From assembly GCF_008974265.1 (NCBI RefSeq), contig NZ_BKZW01000002.1, forward strand, positions 310,001-374,000: a stretch of DNA of 64,000 nt, given 5' to 3'. This document shows, piece by piece, positions 1 to 10,870 of this stretch. Under the pieces are notes generated by a model. That model was given only the letters and a program-made list of their open reading frames with translations, did not search any database and was not told the origin of the DNA. This stretch comes from Dictyobacter vulcani (GTDB lineage: Bacteria > Chloroflexota > Ktedonobacteria > Ktedonobacterales > Ktedonobacteraceae). Position 1 is the first letter of the stretch; the number at the start of each line of letters is the position of its first letter. The position numbers and the translations under genes were made by a program.

Positions 1-878
1 AGCGCAGGTGGAGAAACAAGGGTCAGTTTCCATGGCACTTCACGCAATGTATAATTGAGTTCTTCTAACCAGTCACGAATCCTTTGCGGAGGATCACCAT
101 TTTCATTTTCCTGAAAGTTTATTTTCCATGCTTGCCAGGAACGTAGGTTGGTGACTTTGTTCTGAATGTGTATAGTGCCCAGGTCTTCCACATGTAGTTC
201 TGATGGAAGAGAGGTGTTAGCTGGTGCTACAAAATAATAATCTCTGTCTGGATAGACGAGGTCTTGTGGCTGTAAACGTATTCCTTGCTTATCTGGACCG
301 TGGAAAAGTGTCCCTCTCGTTGAGAGTCCAGTAATTTTGTTGCCGAAACGTTCTTTTGCATTCCAATCTCTAGGCCAGTCGACTACTTCTACCTGATAAT
401 CTTCTTCTTGAGGGCGTATGGTGCAGAGTGGCTTGTTCTTTGATGCAAGATAGTTAACGACATGAGTGATGGAATGCTGCATTCGATGATCTTTAATGTA
501 AAGTGAATGTGTCTTAGTTCGAAGTAAATATTCAGCTTGTACCCATTCATTTGGAATCTTGGGACAAACCACCTTCAACTCCCAGCCTCCGCTTGTTTCG
601 AGGCATGCAAGGTTAAGGAGCTTAGGAGCACTTCCTTTTACTACTTCATCACCCACATTTGTCCCAAATATGAGCCACTGGCGTTCTTTGAGCGTCTCAA
701 ATAACTTATCCGAGATTGGTAACCCATTAGTGTCATGATATGTTGGAAGATGTTCCAACTGTGTACGTAAGAATGCTACACCTTTTTCCTCTACCGTACA
801 CCGTCGTGGGCTTTCTTTCCAGCCAAGTTTATAACCAATGTAGTAGCCACCATTCTTCTTTTGATGTAAAATTGCCAT
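1..878 (-). CDS. Unrecognised protein, 3' end off window
   Basis: An open frame runs on the minus strand from an ATG at 878 to the left edge without a stop, giving at least 292 residues. The N-terminus reads MAILHQKKNGGYYIGYKLGW. I do not recognise a family. The protein is mixed alpha/beta in composition, with many Trp, Tyr and charged residues and no signal peptide or membrane segment. The upstream 600 bases are AT-rich and gene-free, so this is probably the first gene of a transcript leaving the window. Given the neighbourhood it could be part of a defence or mobile-element operon, but that is only position-based inference. Confidence 0.7.
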   Translation of the reverse strand, partial: MAILHQKKNGGYYIGYKLGWKESPRRCTVEEKGVAFLRTQLEHLPTYHDTNGLPISDKLFETLKERQWLIFGTNVGDEVVKGSAPKLLNLACLETSGGWELKVVCPKIPNEWVQAEYLLRTKTHSLYIKDHRMQHSITHVVNYLASKNKPLCTIRPQEEDYQVEVVDWPRDWNAKERFGNKITGLSTRGTLFHGPDKQGIRLQPQDLVYPDRDYYFVAPANTSLPSELHVEDLGTIHIQNKVTNLRSWQAWKINFQENENGDPPQRIRDWLEELNYTLREVPWKLTLVSPPA

Positions 879-1517
879 ATCTATACATACTTTCTAACAT
901 CATCATAGATGCTAAACATATGCTGTTGAGATAAAAGTAGCTAGATTTATTGAGAAAGTAAATGAGGTCAGTTGCCTCATCTATATAAATTGTTCACAAA
1001 TGTTCCCACATAGATCAACAAAAGTCAAGACTTTTTTTCTATGATTTTTATATAGAATTCAGAATAAAATAATCTTTTTTTGTTATGTATTTGTTGGTTT
1101 TTTTTCTTACATATTGATAAATATCTCGCTATACTATTTAATCACCTGACTATTGTGCTTTTGATGCTTTCCATGGAAAGCGGGGAGCGGTTATTACTAT
1201 CGATTCACAAATTCTTCCTCATCTTAGCTAGAAGGTGATCGTGTCAGAGCATTAAAGGCGGAAAGAAAAGACAATAATAACGGAGAAGTTCCCAGAGGTT
1301 ATCTTTTCAAATGAATATTTGCGCATAGGCCTTTTTACGTGGTTTTTTCTACGAGCGCGAAAGATTTCTAGCCCAGCAGGCAATGGCAGTAATGGTGTGA
1401 TTGGCATTCCCTTACGACTTATCCTCTTATTTAATAAGGAAAGTGTAGCAAGTTCTCACCACATTACCAGGGATTCACCAAAAAGTATCATGAACCAATT
1501 ATACGCTGTCGTTAATA
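879..1517. other. AT-rich gene-free stretch
   Basis: No supported gene is seen here. The segment around 1020-1130 is strongly AT-rich with T runs and probably holds the promoter of the minus-strand gene at the left edge. The short plus-strand frame at 1319-1534 has no family resemblance and overlaps the methyltransferase relic. Confidence 0.5.
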
Positions 1518-1853
1518 CCAGAGGGAGGCGATAGTTACTTTATACGCCAGATTATCAAAGACTGGGAGGATAGAGAATGCACCATCATTCTACAGAATTG
1601 CATGCGTGCTATGAATCCTGGTGGCACTATTCTCGTGGCTGAAGCAGTGCTTGAAGCAGACAAAACAGATCTGTTAACCAGGTTGACTGATCTTGTGCTC
1701 ATGGTTGATCTTGCTGGACGTGAGCGCAATGCGACCGAATTTCGCAGATTGTTTGCAACCGCCGGGCTCGCGTTGAAGCGTATTGTTCCAACAAAGTCGA
1801 ACTACAAAATCATGGAACTGGAGGCGAAGATTGATGAACAACTTGAGCAGTGA
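1518..1853 (+). pseudogene. O-methyltransferase C-terminal relic
   Basis: The frame reads PEGGDSYFIRQIIKDW and then NPGGTILVAEAV, followed by a segment like VDLAGRERNATEFRRLFATAGL. This is the C-terminal third of a class I SAM-dependent O-methyltransferase of the Methyltransf_2 type (hydroxyneurosporene or small-molecule methyltransferase-like). The conserved landmarks are the GGD(S/A)Y-RxxIxDW block and the GRER-EF-LF-AGL block near the C-terminus. The N-terminal dimerisation domain and the SAM-binding glycine loop are missing upstream, where the frame degrades. The remnant therefore cannot make a functional enzyme. It sits beside an ISL3 relic, which suggests loss through transposition or recombination. 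Confidence 0.75.
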
Positions 1854-2024
1854 AGACCTTGCGTGAGACATGAATCATCCCGGAAAGGGGAAAAGCTGAA
1901 CTCAGAGAGGCGTGGAATGCCGGAGAAAGCTCAACCCCTTCCGGAATCTGCTCAGAGGGACGCCAAATGGGTGCCACTGTCCTCTATTCAACCAAAGACC
2001 AGGATTTTGAGGAGAGGTCAGTAG

Positions 2025-2147
2025 TTGACAGTTCGTTTAAATGGACCCGTCGAAGGCCAGGTGAACCGGCTCAAGTATATTAAACGCTCCATGTATGGCA
2101 GAGGGAGTTTTCAGCTCCTACGTCAGCGTGTTTTGGATGTTGCTTAA
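2025..2147 (+). pseudogene. ISL3-type transposase C-terminal relic
   Basis: The in-frame reading includes NGPVEGQVNRLKYIKRSMYG and ends in LLRQRVLDVA before TAA. This is the characteristic C-terminus of ISL3-family transposases (N-G-x-x-E-G-x-x-N-x-x-K-x-x-K-R-x-x-Y-G-R), which carries the catalytic Glu region. Only about 40 codons remain, and no second end or full element is visible. Confidence 0.8.
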
Positions 2148-2259
2148 TTGGTAAGCACAGTTTATGCGGATGAACCATCCTTTCTTTTAGCTATCTAGGC
2201 AAATGCATAGCGTGGAATATTCCCCCAATAACCAGGCTATGGTCAGAGCAAGTATCTTA

Positions 2260-5085
2260 TTATAACCATTGCCATTCTTCACAAATCTCGACGAGTGAGG
2301 ATGCAATGGTTTCTAAAACGTCGGGCGAAAGAATGGGGGTAGAGAAGAGATCTTTCGTAAAAACAGAATTGAAAACCTGTTGACGTGACCATGTTTGCAT
2401 CGAAGATAACGCATTGGTCATTGCCCAACGTATGGAGCGCAATAATGGTGTTTGCTCCTGCACAAAAAGGACATATGCAGCTAACGATTTTGCCTTTTGC
2501 CATTCATCTACAATTGCCTCTGCTGCCTCTAAGCCATGTTTTATGGCAGCAGCACGCATATCTTTAGTCAGGAACTCGTCGGTGACATGAGAGAGCGTAT
2601 GGGCAAATATCTCCGCTCGCAATTGATCATTTGTGATTGTGCCTGCTATATCCAGTCCTTGTTCCAATAACGCCCCTGTAAGATAAGGTGCTAATACTAC
2701 AAGAACCCTTGCCAGAATTTCTTTATTCTTAAAGTTTAATGAAGTATTGAAAAATGACATGATTTGTTCTGGTTTTAAAAGAGGGGCTAATTCTGTCAGC
2801 ACTCTGAATATCTGACCTTCATTGTGGGGTGTTTGAGTTGTTTCCTGATAGATACGGGGGACTTTCTGTAATTGTAATTGGTCCTCTTGAGAAACATGAG
2901 TTTGATTTTCTTCATTTTGGATAGCAAGCATCTCTTCCCTAATTTTTGTAGGACCTATTTTTTTTGACTGTTCTGAAAGTGCTTTGAGTACTCTGTTTTT
3001 ATTCACTTCGTTTTTGAACAGCAACGCCTCTTTCCAGGTCAGTTCCACTTGCTCTTTTGTTAGCCAGGGTACTAAAGCTGCGAACATTTTAGCTTTCGTG
3101 GCTTCATCTTTAAAGGTCAAAATTTCTTCCCAGGTTCGCTTAACCTGTGCTCCTTTTGATTTGAGCGCGAGGGCATTGAGCACTCTGGATCTATTCACTT
3201 CACTCTTGAATAACAGAATGGTATTCAGTACCTCGTCTAGCTGCGCTTCTCTCAATTTGTTTGCTATTTCTGTAAGCACTTTGGTCTTGTTCGCTTCATT
3301 TGTGAACAAAAGCGCCTCTGTTGTGACCTGCTTTACGGCGCTTCCTTCTAACCAGGGTGCCAGAACTGAGAATATTTTGGCCTTATTGTTTTCATCCTTA
3401 AAGGTTAAACCATATTGTAGAATCTGCTCTATGAGCGTTTTCTTATCTAATCCCGTTGCTCCTAATAACAGATTTGCCAGCACATTGGTTTGACTGTCTT
3501 CGCTTTTGAATTGCATGGTTAATTCCAATATACTTTTGGATTGTATTTTCCCTTTTGTTTTGAGGGCAAGTGCACCTAGCGCTTTGGCTTTATTTGTTTC
3601 ATTTTCAAAATTGGAAATTGTCTTTACTATCTCTCTTGCCTGCGTATTATCGAGCAGACCTGCGCATTCGCTTAGTACCTTGGTTTTATTCGCTTCGTCT
3701 TTAAACGTGAGTACGGTTGCTAATACTGTGTCCATATGGGACCTGGGAAGACGTTTCAGTTCCGCCAGTACCTTGGCAATATTTTCTTCTTCTTTGAACT
3801 GTTGTAGTGTATACGTCAAAATGAGTTTTGCCAGATTGTTATCTAGTCTTGATAACCCCGCCAGTACCTTGGCTTTATTTTCTTCATTTTGGAATGTTAG
3901 CGTTTCTTCGATTAATTGCTTTATGTGGATTTCCTTCACATAATATGTCAGTTCAGCAAATACTTTTGCTTTATTGTCTTCGTTATGAAAGGTTAGTGTC
4001 TCGTTTATTACTTTTTCCACAAAAGGTTCTTCTAATCGAGGTGCCAGGACCGCAAATACTTTTGCTTTATGTTTTTCATCGCTAAATCTCAGTGTTTTCT
4101 CTATCACTTGTGTGATCTGTTGTCCCTTTATTTTGGAAGCTAAGGACATCAGCAATCCTACGATAGCTTCATCATTCTGCCAGCTTAAACTATCATTCAG
4201 AACCTGATCTATTTGCTCTTTTCCCAGACGTGGTAATAACGCAATAAGCAGCCTTACTTTATTTTCCTCATAGCCAAATGACAGGATTGTGTTTAACGTC
4301 TGTTCTACCTGTTTCTGTTCCATCTGAGGTATTAACTTTGTAAGAGCTTTTACCTTCGTTCCTCCGTACGTGGCAAGGTTCAATGCTATTTCCAGTCTGA
4401 TTTCTACTGGTAATCGATTTGCTAGAGCATCCATCACATTGTTCTGATCCTTTTCATTGACTAACAGGAGAAGCGCTTTCAATCTTTGTTCAATGAGGTC
4501 ATCTGACCAATGTGGGATCAGCACAATCTGGACATAAAAAGCTGCCAGTAATTCTTTGTGCATTTTTTTTACGAATTGATCTGCGGTCGAATAATTTTCC
4601 AGGAGCAGAATACGTTGCTTTCTATTCAGGCTATTGGCTAGAGCGATCAAAGCTTTGGTACGTATCCATAGATCTTGTAACGTGAGTATTCTATCGATTC
4701 CCTGATACACGAATTTTTTTGTCAACCAGGGGCTTAGTGTCTGAAAAAGTTCTGCTTGTTTTTGTTTATCCGGTAAGGATAGCGTGAGGTGTGTGCTTTC
4801 CGCTATCGCCTTTTCACGTAATTCATCTGTCAGGTATGGGGCGAGTGCGGCTAATAGTTCTGCTCGCTCCAAGTCGCCCGGCGAGGAGAATGCTATCTGT
4901 GTATTTTTTGCGATGATAATATCACGTTGTGCTTCTGGTAAATCTGAGATGAGAATTACTGAAGCTCTGGCCTGAGCCTGTTCATCCGACAACTTTAAAG
5001 TTCCTTGCAGCCTTTGTTCCAGTAATTGGATACGGGTTTCCTTCAATAAATGAGGCATCAGAGACATCAGGATACTGGTATTTTC
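2260..5085 (-). pseudogene. 3' part of giant helical-repeat protein
   Basis: This is the C-terminal roughly 940 residues of the TIR-NB-ARC protein encoded upstream at 7301-10627, separated from it by an IS66 insertion. It consists of about 25 degenerate alpha-helical repeats of about 37 residues. Each repeat carries a motif like L-x-x-L-A-P-x-L, a charged helix and then a phrase such as TFKDExNKAKVL, giving a HEAT/TPR-like solenoid. Removing the IS and one copy of its 8-bp duplication joins residues ...FSDEENT to SILMSLMPHLLK in the same frame, which proves the two parts were one gene. The Met that now opens this frame lies inside the IS, so expression of this fragment would use an IS-derived start. 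In NB-ARC proteins such solenoids usually act as the ligand-sensing region. Low sequence divergence between neighbouring repeats suggests recent internal amplification. Confidence 0.85.
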
Positions 5086-6633
5086 GTAACTGCTCAGGAC
5101 CCAGCTTCCCAAGCAATGGGAAGCGGGGAACCTTGAAAGACAGCAGCAAGGGCGTCGAGCATGGAATGCCCTTGCTTACGCATGGTGCTCAAATAACTGC
5201 GAATGGTACAGAAGGCAGTGGCACCCGCATCGCTGCGAAAGGTCCCGGAAATCTTTTGCTGCACCTTGATCATGCGTAAGTCGCGCTCCGCTAGATTGTT
5301 GGTAAAGGGCACGGTCAAGTCATCCACAAAAGCGAGCACTTGATCGGCGCGGTGGAGGAAGGCATCAAGGAGATTTTTGCCAGGATCTTGTTTGGGACGA
5401 CCCCGTTTGCGGGCGGCGGTGGGCTCCGGTGGCGGGTGCGCCTCATCCCAGGCACGATAGCCACGCCCAATCACCTCAAAATACGCAGCCAACCAGCGTG
5501 TGCGGATCGCTGGATCAAGGGTCTTTTGACCACAGGCGCGCGCCTGCTTGGTCGCCTCACTTAGTTCAAGCAAGACAATGTACATCTCTTGCGCCCATGG
5601 TTGTTTTTCTTCTTCTGCAACAAACAAGCAATCACGCAACAGATGGGCTCCACACAGGCTATGCTCACAGCGATACTGATCATAGCTTTTCCAGCGATCG
5701 TGCACGAGCCGACCCGTGTAAAGAGGCAGCAGTCCCATCTCATTCATGGCCTCATGCCCTCGCTTGCGATGCCAGTGGTAGATCGTAAGAGCACGTGTGC
5801 TCACAACGTGAAACCAATGCAAGATCCCCTCAATACGACCACCCGTCTCGTCCACATGGGCCAGTCGGCTCTGCAGCACGAGTCGTTCAAGGGCTTGCTG
5901 CGTCAAGGACAAGTTCTTGGCTGCCTCACGCACCCAATTGACGATGCTCCCTTCACTCACGGTGCCTAAATGCAGATCAGCAAAGAGTTCGGTGATCCTT
6001 TCGAGAGGCAAGAGCTGGAATTGGGAAAGATAGACGGCCAACCCTCGCACATTGGGACCATACTGGGCTGCTGCATCCACTCCTGGGGAAAGTTCCCGCA
6101 GGATCGCCCACCACATCTGGGACAGATCTGCTCGATCTGCTGATGTTCCCTCACCTGCAAACGCAGGGGTGGCAACTCATGCACTTGACGACGTTCCTTC
6201 AGCACCCCTACTGTCTGCGATAAGGGGTGCTGACAGTGCTGGCAGTCTCTGGCGCGGTGCTCAATCACCTCATCTGGCGTTTCCACCTGAGCCAATTGAT
6301 GACCGCTGTGACCCTTTTGCCCTCCACTCTTTTTCTGGCTTTTCTCTCGCCGTTTTTGCTGGCGCTTGTACCCATCGCTGGAAGGAGGTTTACTACTATT
6401 GCGGCTGTCTTTGGCCAACCGTTTTTCCAGTTCCAGATTGCGCAGACGCTCTTTGAGCAACTGCCCTCGCAGTTCCTCGATGTGCTGATCTTGCTGTTTC
6501 ACCTTCTCTTGCAGTTCGCTGTATGCGATTTTCAACTCGCGAAATGCGCTTTGTAGCTCCCTAACGTCTTCTTCTCTCATGTTCACATTTTATCAGCTTT
6601 TCCCTTTGTGGAAAAGGGGTTCTGAGTAGTTAC
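5086..6633 (-). mobile_element. IS66-family element (ISBst12-like), 1,548 bp
   Basis: The ends are imperfect inverted repeats beginning GTAACTGCTCAGGACCC on the left and GTAACTACTCAGAACCC on the right (read inward). They are flanked by a perfect 8-bp direct repeat GTATTTTC at 5078-5085 and 6634-6641, the expected IS66 duplication length. The element carries a single transposase gene and no TnpA/TnpB accessory genes, which fits the ISBst12 subgroup. It interrupts the helical-repeat gene. Confidence 0.93.
5094..6586 (-). pseudogene. tnpC: IS66 transposase, frameshifted
   Basis: Two overlapping frames together encode one IS66 transposase. The N-terminal part (from ATG at 6586) has a leucine-rich coiled coil, the SSKPPSSDG motif and a CxxC zinc-finger pair (CQHCQHP and CPRCGG). 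The second part carries the DDE core (HVDETGG, HDRWKSY, NNLAERDLRMIK) and the usual IS66 C-terminus. The frame breaks near 6087 at a CCCC run: adding one C gives ...NFPPGVDAAAQYGP, matching the family consensus F-P-x-G-V-x-A-x-x-QYGP. The break is either a natural inactivating deletion or a homopolymer sequencing error. Confidence 0.85.
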
Positions 6634-7301
6634 GTATTTTCCTCATCAGAAAATGTCTGTAATACCTTCATGTGTTGTTCCAACACACCCTCAGGTAGCT
6701 GTGCAGCAAGAGCGATGAACACCTCAGCCTGTCTTTTCTCATCTGGTAGGGCCTGTGCTACCTGTATTCCCCAGGTCAGCAGGTTTCCTACGAACTTTGG
6801 AGCAAGGGCTGCTAAAACTCTCTCACGTTCGTGCCTGTCTGGTAGTTCTAGCGCTGTTTGCAGTGCCAGTTTCACAAGATTTTCTGTTAATAAAGGAGCT
6901 AATGTGATGAGTGATGCAGATTGTTTCTTTCGATCAAGTAGTTCCAATGTGGCATGTAACACTCGTTCGGTCATGATTGCTCGCTGCTCTAAAGACAGGT
7001 GTGTGGCTAATTTTGTCATGACCTCTACTGCATCTTTTGGCTGCCATAGGAACATGGCTACTTGCAAGGCTTTTTCCAGTACATCATACTCATGTTCCTG
7101 CGTGAGTTTGTAGTATAATAGAGTAAGCAGTTTCATTTTTGTCCATTCATGAGTGATCGATAGTGCTATCCACAATCCGAATTCTAATTCATCTCCCGTG
7201 AGTTGTAGGGCAAAGGCACTTAATACCCTCCCACGTTCTTTCTCGTCTGCTACCATGGCGATTGTCTCCAGACAGCGTCTCTGAAGTGCTCGTTCTCCCA
7301 T
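6634..7301 (-). pseudogene. Middle segment of giant helical-repeat protein
   Basis: About 222 residues of the same solenoid repeats follow directly on the NB-ARC gene. The current ATG (7301-7299) overlaps the upstream TGA in a TGATG arrangement. Inserting a single T just before this TGA gives ...AIAPSLMGERALQRRCLE, matching the repeat consensus (APSLTGKLLDRALQ in an upstream repeat), so a one-base deletion is the simplest explanation. Translational coupling between two separate polypeptides is the alternative. The segment runs into the IS66 inverted repeat, where a TAA ends the frame. Confidence 0.8.
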
Positions 7302-10300
7302 CAACTGGGGGCAATAGCTATCAGCATAGTGGCAAGGTTTTGTTCTTCGGTTTGTTCTTGTGCTATCTGCACATATTGCTCTAGTAGCTTTTCCGTCAGA
7401 TGCGCTGCCAGGGCAATGAATGCCTCCATGCGTTTTTGTTCATCGTGCAAGGATTGAGCCTGTTTGAATAGGTGTGTTTGCATTTCTATTCGTTGTGCAT
7501 CAGGATATTGTTTTGCAAGCGCTCCAAGTGTGGTGATATATTCAACCTCATCAAAGATTTGCTCAGCAATCTGCTTTCCGCGTTCCAGTAATACATCTGT
7601 TAATCGTGGAGCCAGAGCAGTCAGCACTTTTGCCTGATTGGCCTCACTGTATAAATAATCTTCTATCGCTCGTAATGTGTCTTCTAGCAAGGCTTTTTTT
7701 GTCAGGTAAGGAGCTAGGAGTGCTAGCGTATTGGATAGTTTTTTCTCATTGGAGATTTTCAAGGTTGCATGTAAGAGCGGCGTTAATCTCCTGTTACGTT
7801 TTTCTAGAGACATGCGTGAAGCTAAATGAGCCAGCACTTCAGCTTGTTCTCTCTCGTCAGTTGGGAGCAGGTCTGCCTGTAACGCGCGATCCAGCAGTTT
7901 TCCCGTCAACGAGGGTGCGAGTTCCGCAAGTGCGTGGGCTCGTTTGCCTGTTCCTGGGATCATCTGTATTACCTGCAAGCTTTGTGTCAGTAATTCTCTA
8001 CGCTCTTCCTCTGGCAGATAAGCAGCCAGTTTTGCTATTATACTCATTTGCTCTTGCTCATCTATTAGCGTTTGAGCCACTTGTAGGCATTCTCGTATAG
8101 CCTTATTCTGAAGCTCTCCAATGAGATATGGAATGAGATCCATAAGCGCTTCTGCTCTATCAAATCCTTCAGCGAAGGATAGAGCCATTTGCAAACTTCT
8201 TTCCCCTATAGCATTTACTAATTGAGAAGTTATTAATGGCATGATCTCGGTACGTTCAGGAAGCGGTGTTGTTAATTGTATCGCCTGCTTCAGTTTCGTT
8301 CCATCGATTGGAGCTAATGCTAACTGTATTGCTTTCATAGAGATGCGCTGACGTTGTTCCGGTGTCAAGTGGGGTGTGAGAGCAGGTAAAAGATCTCTTT
8401 GCCATTCTTTATCCTCCTCCACAAGAGTTGTGAAACACTTTTCTAACACTGTAGTTTGTCTTTCTCCTGTTAAGAAAGGCAGAAGTTTGATAAGCGTGCT
8501 GGTTTTGTCCTGCTCATTTTGTAGGATCAGTGCTGTTTCGACACCGAATCGTTGCACTTCTTCATGTTCTGTCTCATCCAACTGAACGATATTTAGGATG
8601 GTGACACAGACTTGTGCTCGTTTTAGCGGGTTAGGAATCTTTCTTAAGAGACTAAGGGCACGGTGGAGCGGCCACAAACCATCTTTGACAGCCCATGCGA
8701 TTAATTCGGGTTCATGATTTTCTGCAAGACTATTAATAGTGGTATAGATAAGAAGGAAACGTAAACACTGTGCAAATGTATACATATCTTCTTGCTCAGT
8801 GTTATGTTGGCGCTTTTTCTCGTCAGTGACATATTTCCAAGCTAAGACAAGATCGTCAAGGTAGGCATCATAAACAGCATTTCGTTGATGAACACGGACG
8901 CGAAGCCATTCCTGATTAGCAAATAAGGCAACGAGTTCATTACCAGCTTTGCCTGCCAGCAGGTGATAGGCGAGATGGTCGTAGAGATAGCCATCATCAT
9001 TGGCTGTATGCCAGCCTATATCTTGACAGAGAGTGCGGTATGTATCGATAAGCAGTCGATGATAAGAAAAACGTTTCTCTCCCAGGTGCATACTCATGAG
9101 ATCGAATAGCAGGCTATGGATGGTGATTGTTCGTGTCTGTGAGGTAGGCGAAGGATTAATTTCCAGTAGCGCTCTTGCTGCGAAGTCATCAAGCAGGTCT
9201 ATTGCTTCCTCGATAGTGTAATTGGCAAGCGCCTGCCACAGTTTCTCTATACCAGCCTGTGGCGTTGCCTCATCCTCTCTAAAAATAGTAAGGGCAACAT
9301 AAAGGTTATACTTCTGTTCCTCAAGCTCCTCCAGACTTAGTTCGAGGGTACGCTTGAGATTATCGTGGATATCTTCGGGACGGGATGTTTCTAGTTTCCT
9401 GATATCAAATGATTCTAACCATTCCTTTGGTGGTTTGCGTTGTAACTGCGCGCCGGCCAGCCGTACTGCTAACGGCAAATAGCCTAATCGTTCAACTATT
9501 CGTAGTTTTAAATCTATCGAGACATCAGCAAGAGGCTTTCCAGCCCATTCTTCTAATAACGATATGGCTTCAGATTTTGTCATAACGGGGATAGATTGGA
9601 TTGTGGCGTCCAGTTCTTTCGCGATTTCAGCGTCGCGTGTCGTCATCAGAAGACGGCAGCGGGGGCCGCCAACCAGGAAAGCCTCTGCATGACTACGCCG
9701 CCATACATCGTCAAGAATCAATAAGCAAGCACGTTCAGTCAGTAGTTTTATCAATGTATTTTTCAGCATATTAACGGTTGGGGCACTCTCGCGAATGGTT
9801 CCACCAAGCACGTCGACGAGTTCGCGCATACGAGGAATAATTTCTGGTTCGTGTCCTAATTGTATCCAGATGATGCCGTCTGGGAATGTTGCCTGGATCA
9901 GCGGATCATCACAGAGTGCACGTGCAATGATGGTTTTGCCGATACCTCCCATGCCGTGAAGAGCGTTGGTTCTAGTTTGTTGTACTGCTGATGTGAGTGC
10001 AATGATTGGTATGTCGGCGAGTAGATCGTTACGGATACGGGCTAGCGTTTCTGGACGCTCGATATATTTGGACAGGTGCACATATTGATAAAAATCAGAT
10101 CGCTTCAGTGTATCAGGTGTGGGGATGGCCGTTGTTTCCTGTCCAGGTTGCGCGATTGCGTTGTCCATATATAGGTCTGTGATAATCTGGCGGACACCTG
10201 CGGTTACGTCATTCCATGCCAGATCGTGATTTTCCCATAGTGTAATAGGTTTACCATTGCGAGGGAAACATTGAAGCTCGGCGAATGGTGCGGGACTCCA

Positions 10301-10627
10301 ATCACAGGGACGAACGAGAATAGGAACAATTTGTGCCTCACGATTTGCACCTCGTTGCAATGCTCGTCGCATTACGAAATTATAGCAATAGTCGGACGCC
10401 AGAAAATCGGGGCTGATCAGTAGGAGAATGACAGCGGCATTTTCCAGGTGGTCATCAATTGTCTGCCTTCGATGCATACCGGCCTTTATCTGGTTATCAT
10501 TCCAGGTAGAGATGAAGTGTTGACGCTGGAGCATACTGAGGTGGGTTTGCAATGTTTGAAAGTATTTTTCATCCTCGGAGGCGTACGAATAAAAAACCTC
10601 TATGGGCGCTTGGGTGCCAGACATCAT
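7301..10627 (-). CDS. TIR-NB-ARC-helical-repeat protein
   Basis: This is a STAND-type signalling/defence NTPase of 1,108 residues. Residues about 8-150 form a TIR domain (EVFYSYASEDEKYF, then PDFLASDYCYNF). Residues about 190-420 form an NB-ARC ATPase with Walker A GMGGIGKT near 225, Walker B CLLILDDVW near 302, an MTTRD sensor and a GYLPLAVRLAG motif. From about residue 650, repeats of about 37 residues form a HEAT/TPR-like solenoid that originally continued for another 1,160 residues into 6634-7301 and 2260-5085. The start ATG at 10627 follows AGGAG by five bases. The usual catalytic Glu of NADase TIR domains (as in CYDIEMARA of the TIR protein at 15483) is replaced here by Val in CYNFVMRRA, so NADase activity is doubtful. 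By family knowledge such proteins oligomerise on sensing a trigger. The distal sensor region is cut off here. Confidence 0.9.
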   Translation of the reverse strand: MMSGTQAPIEVFYSYASEDEKYFQTLQTHLSMLQRQHFISTWNDNQIKAGMHRRQTIDDHLENAAVILLLISPDFLASDYCYNFVMRRALQRGANREAQIVPILVRPCDWSPAPFAELQCFPRNGKPITLWENHDLAWNDVTAGVRQIITDLYMDNAIAQPGQETTAIPTPDTLKRSDFYQYVHLSKYIERPETLARIRNDLLADIPIIALTSAVQQTRTNALHGMGGIGKTIIARALCDDPLIQATFPDGIIWIQLGHEPEIIPRMRELVDVLGGTIRESAPTVNMLKNTLIKLLTERACLLILDDVWRRSHAEAFLVGGPRCRLLMTTRDAEIAKELDATIQSIPVMTKSEAISLLEEWAGKPLADVSIDLKLRIVERLGYLPLAVRLAGAQLQRKPPKEWLESFDIRKLETSRPEDIHDNLKRTLELSLEELEEQKYNLYVALTIFREDEATPQAGIEKLWQALANYTIEEAIDLLDDFAARALLEINPSPTSQTRTITIHSLLFDLMSMHLGEKRFSYHRLLIDTYRTLCQDIGWHTANDDGYLYDHLAYHLLAGKAGNELVALFANQEWLRVRVHQRNAVYDAYLDDLVLAWKYVTDEKKRQHNTEQEDMYTFAQCLRFLLIYTTINSLAENHEPELIAWAVKDGLWPLHRALSLLRKIPNPLKRAQVCVTILNIVQLDETEHEEVQRFGVETALILQNEQDKTSTLIKLLPFLTGERQTTVLEKCFTTLVEEDKEWQRDLLPALTPHLTPEQRQRISMKAIQLALAPIDGTKLKQAIQLTTPLPERTEIMPLITSQLVNAIGERSLQMALSFAEGFDRAEALMDLIPYLIGELQNKAIRECLQVAQTLIDEQEQMSIIAKLAAYLPEEERRELLTQSLQVIQMIPGTGKRAHALAELAPSLTGKLLDRALQADLLPTDEREQAEVLAHLASRMSLEKRNRRLTPLLHATLKISNEKKLSNTLALLAPYLTKKALLEDTLRAIEDYLYSEANQAKVLTALAPRLTDVLLERGKQIAEQIFDEVEYITTLGALAKQYPDAQRIEMQTHLFKQAQSLHDEQKRMEAFIALAAHLTEKLLEQYVQIAQEQTEEQNLATMLIAIAPS

Positions 10628-10870
10628 GTCTTCTCCTAATAGCACTGTTTACGTATGAATCCTTCTCATTCCAGCGATAAATTAGCAGAGCTAGTATAGC
10701 GAAGATTAAAAAAAAACGCAAGTTACTAGAGGGAAAAGTGAAATATATGAAATAAAGTTATTATTATAAAATATTGTTTTTTTATTGTTTAATGAAATAA
10801 ATGATCTGTTTTATGCTCTGCTTTATCTGTGATGTCTGAAATGAACTTGCTGTATAGTGTCAGATTTATC

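Noticed and set aside
2984..3943. Plus-strand frames opposite the helical-repeat gene
   Set aside because: Shadow frames created by the repeated coding sequence on the minus strand.
5340..6556. Plus-strand frames across the IS66 element
   Set aside because: Antisense shadows of the IS66 transposase.
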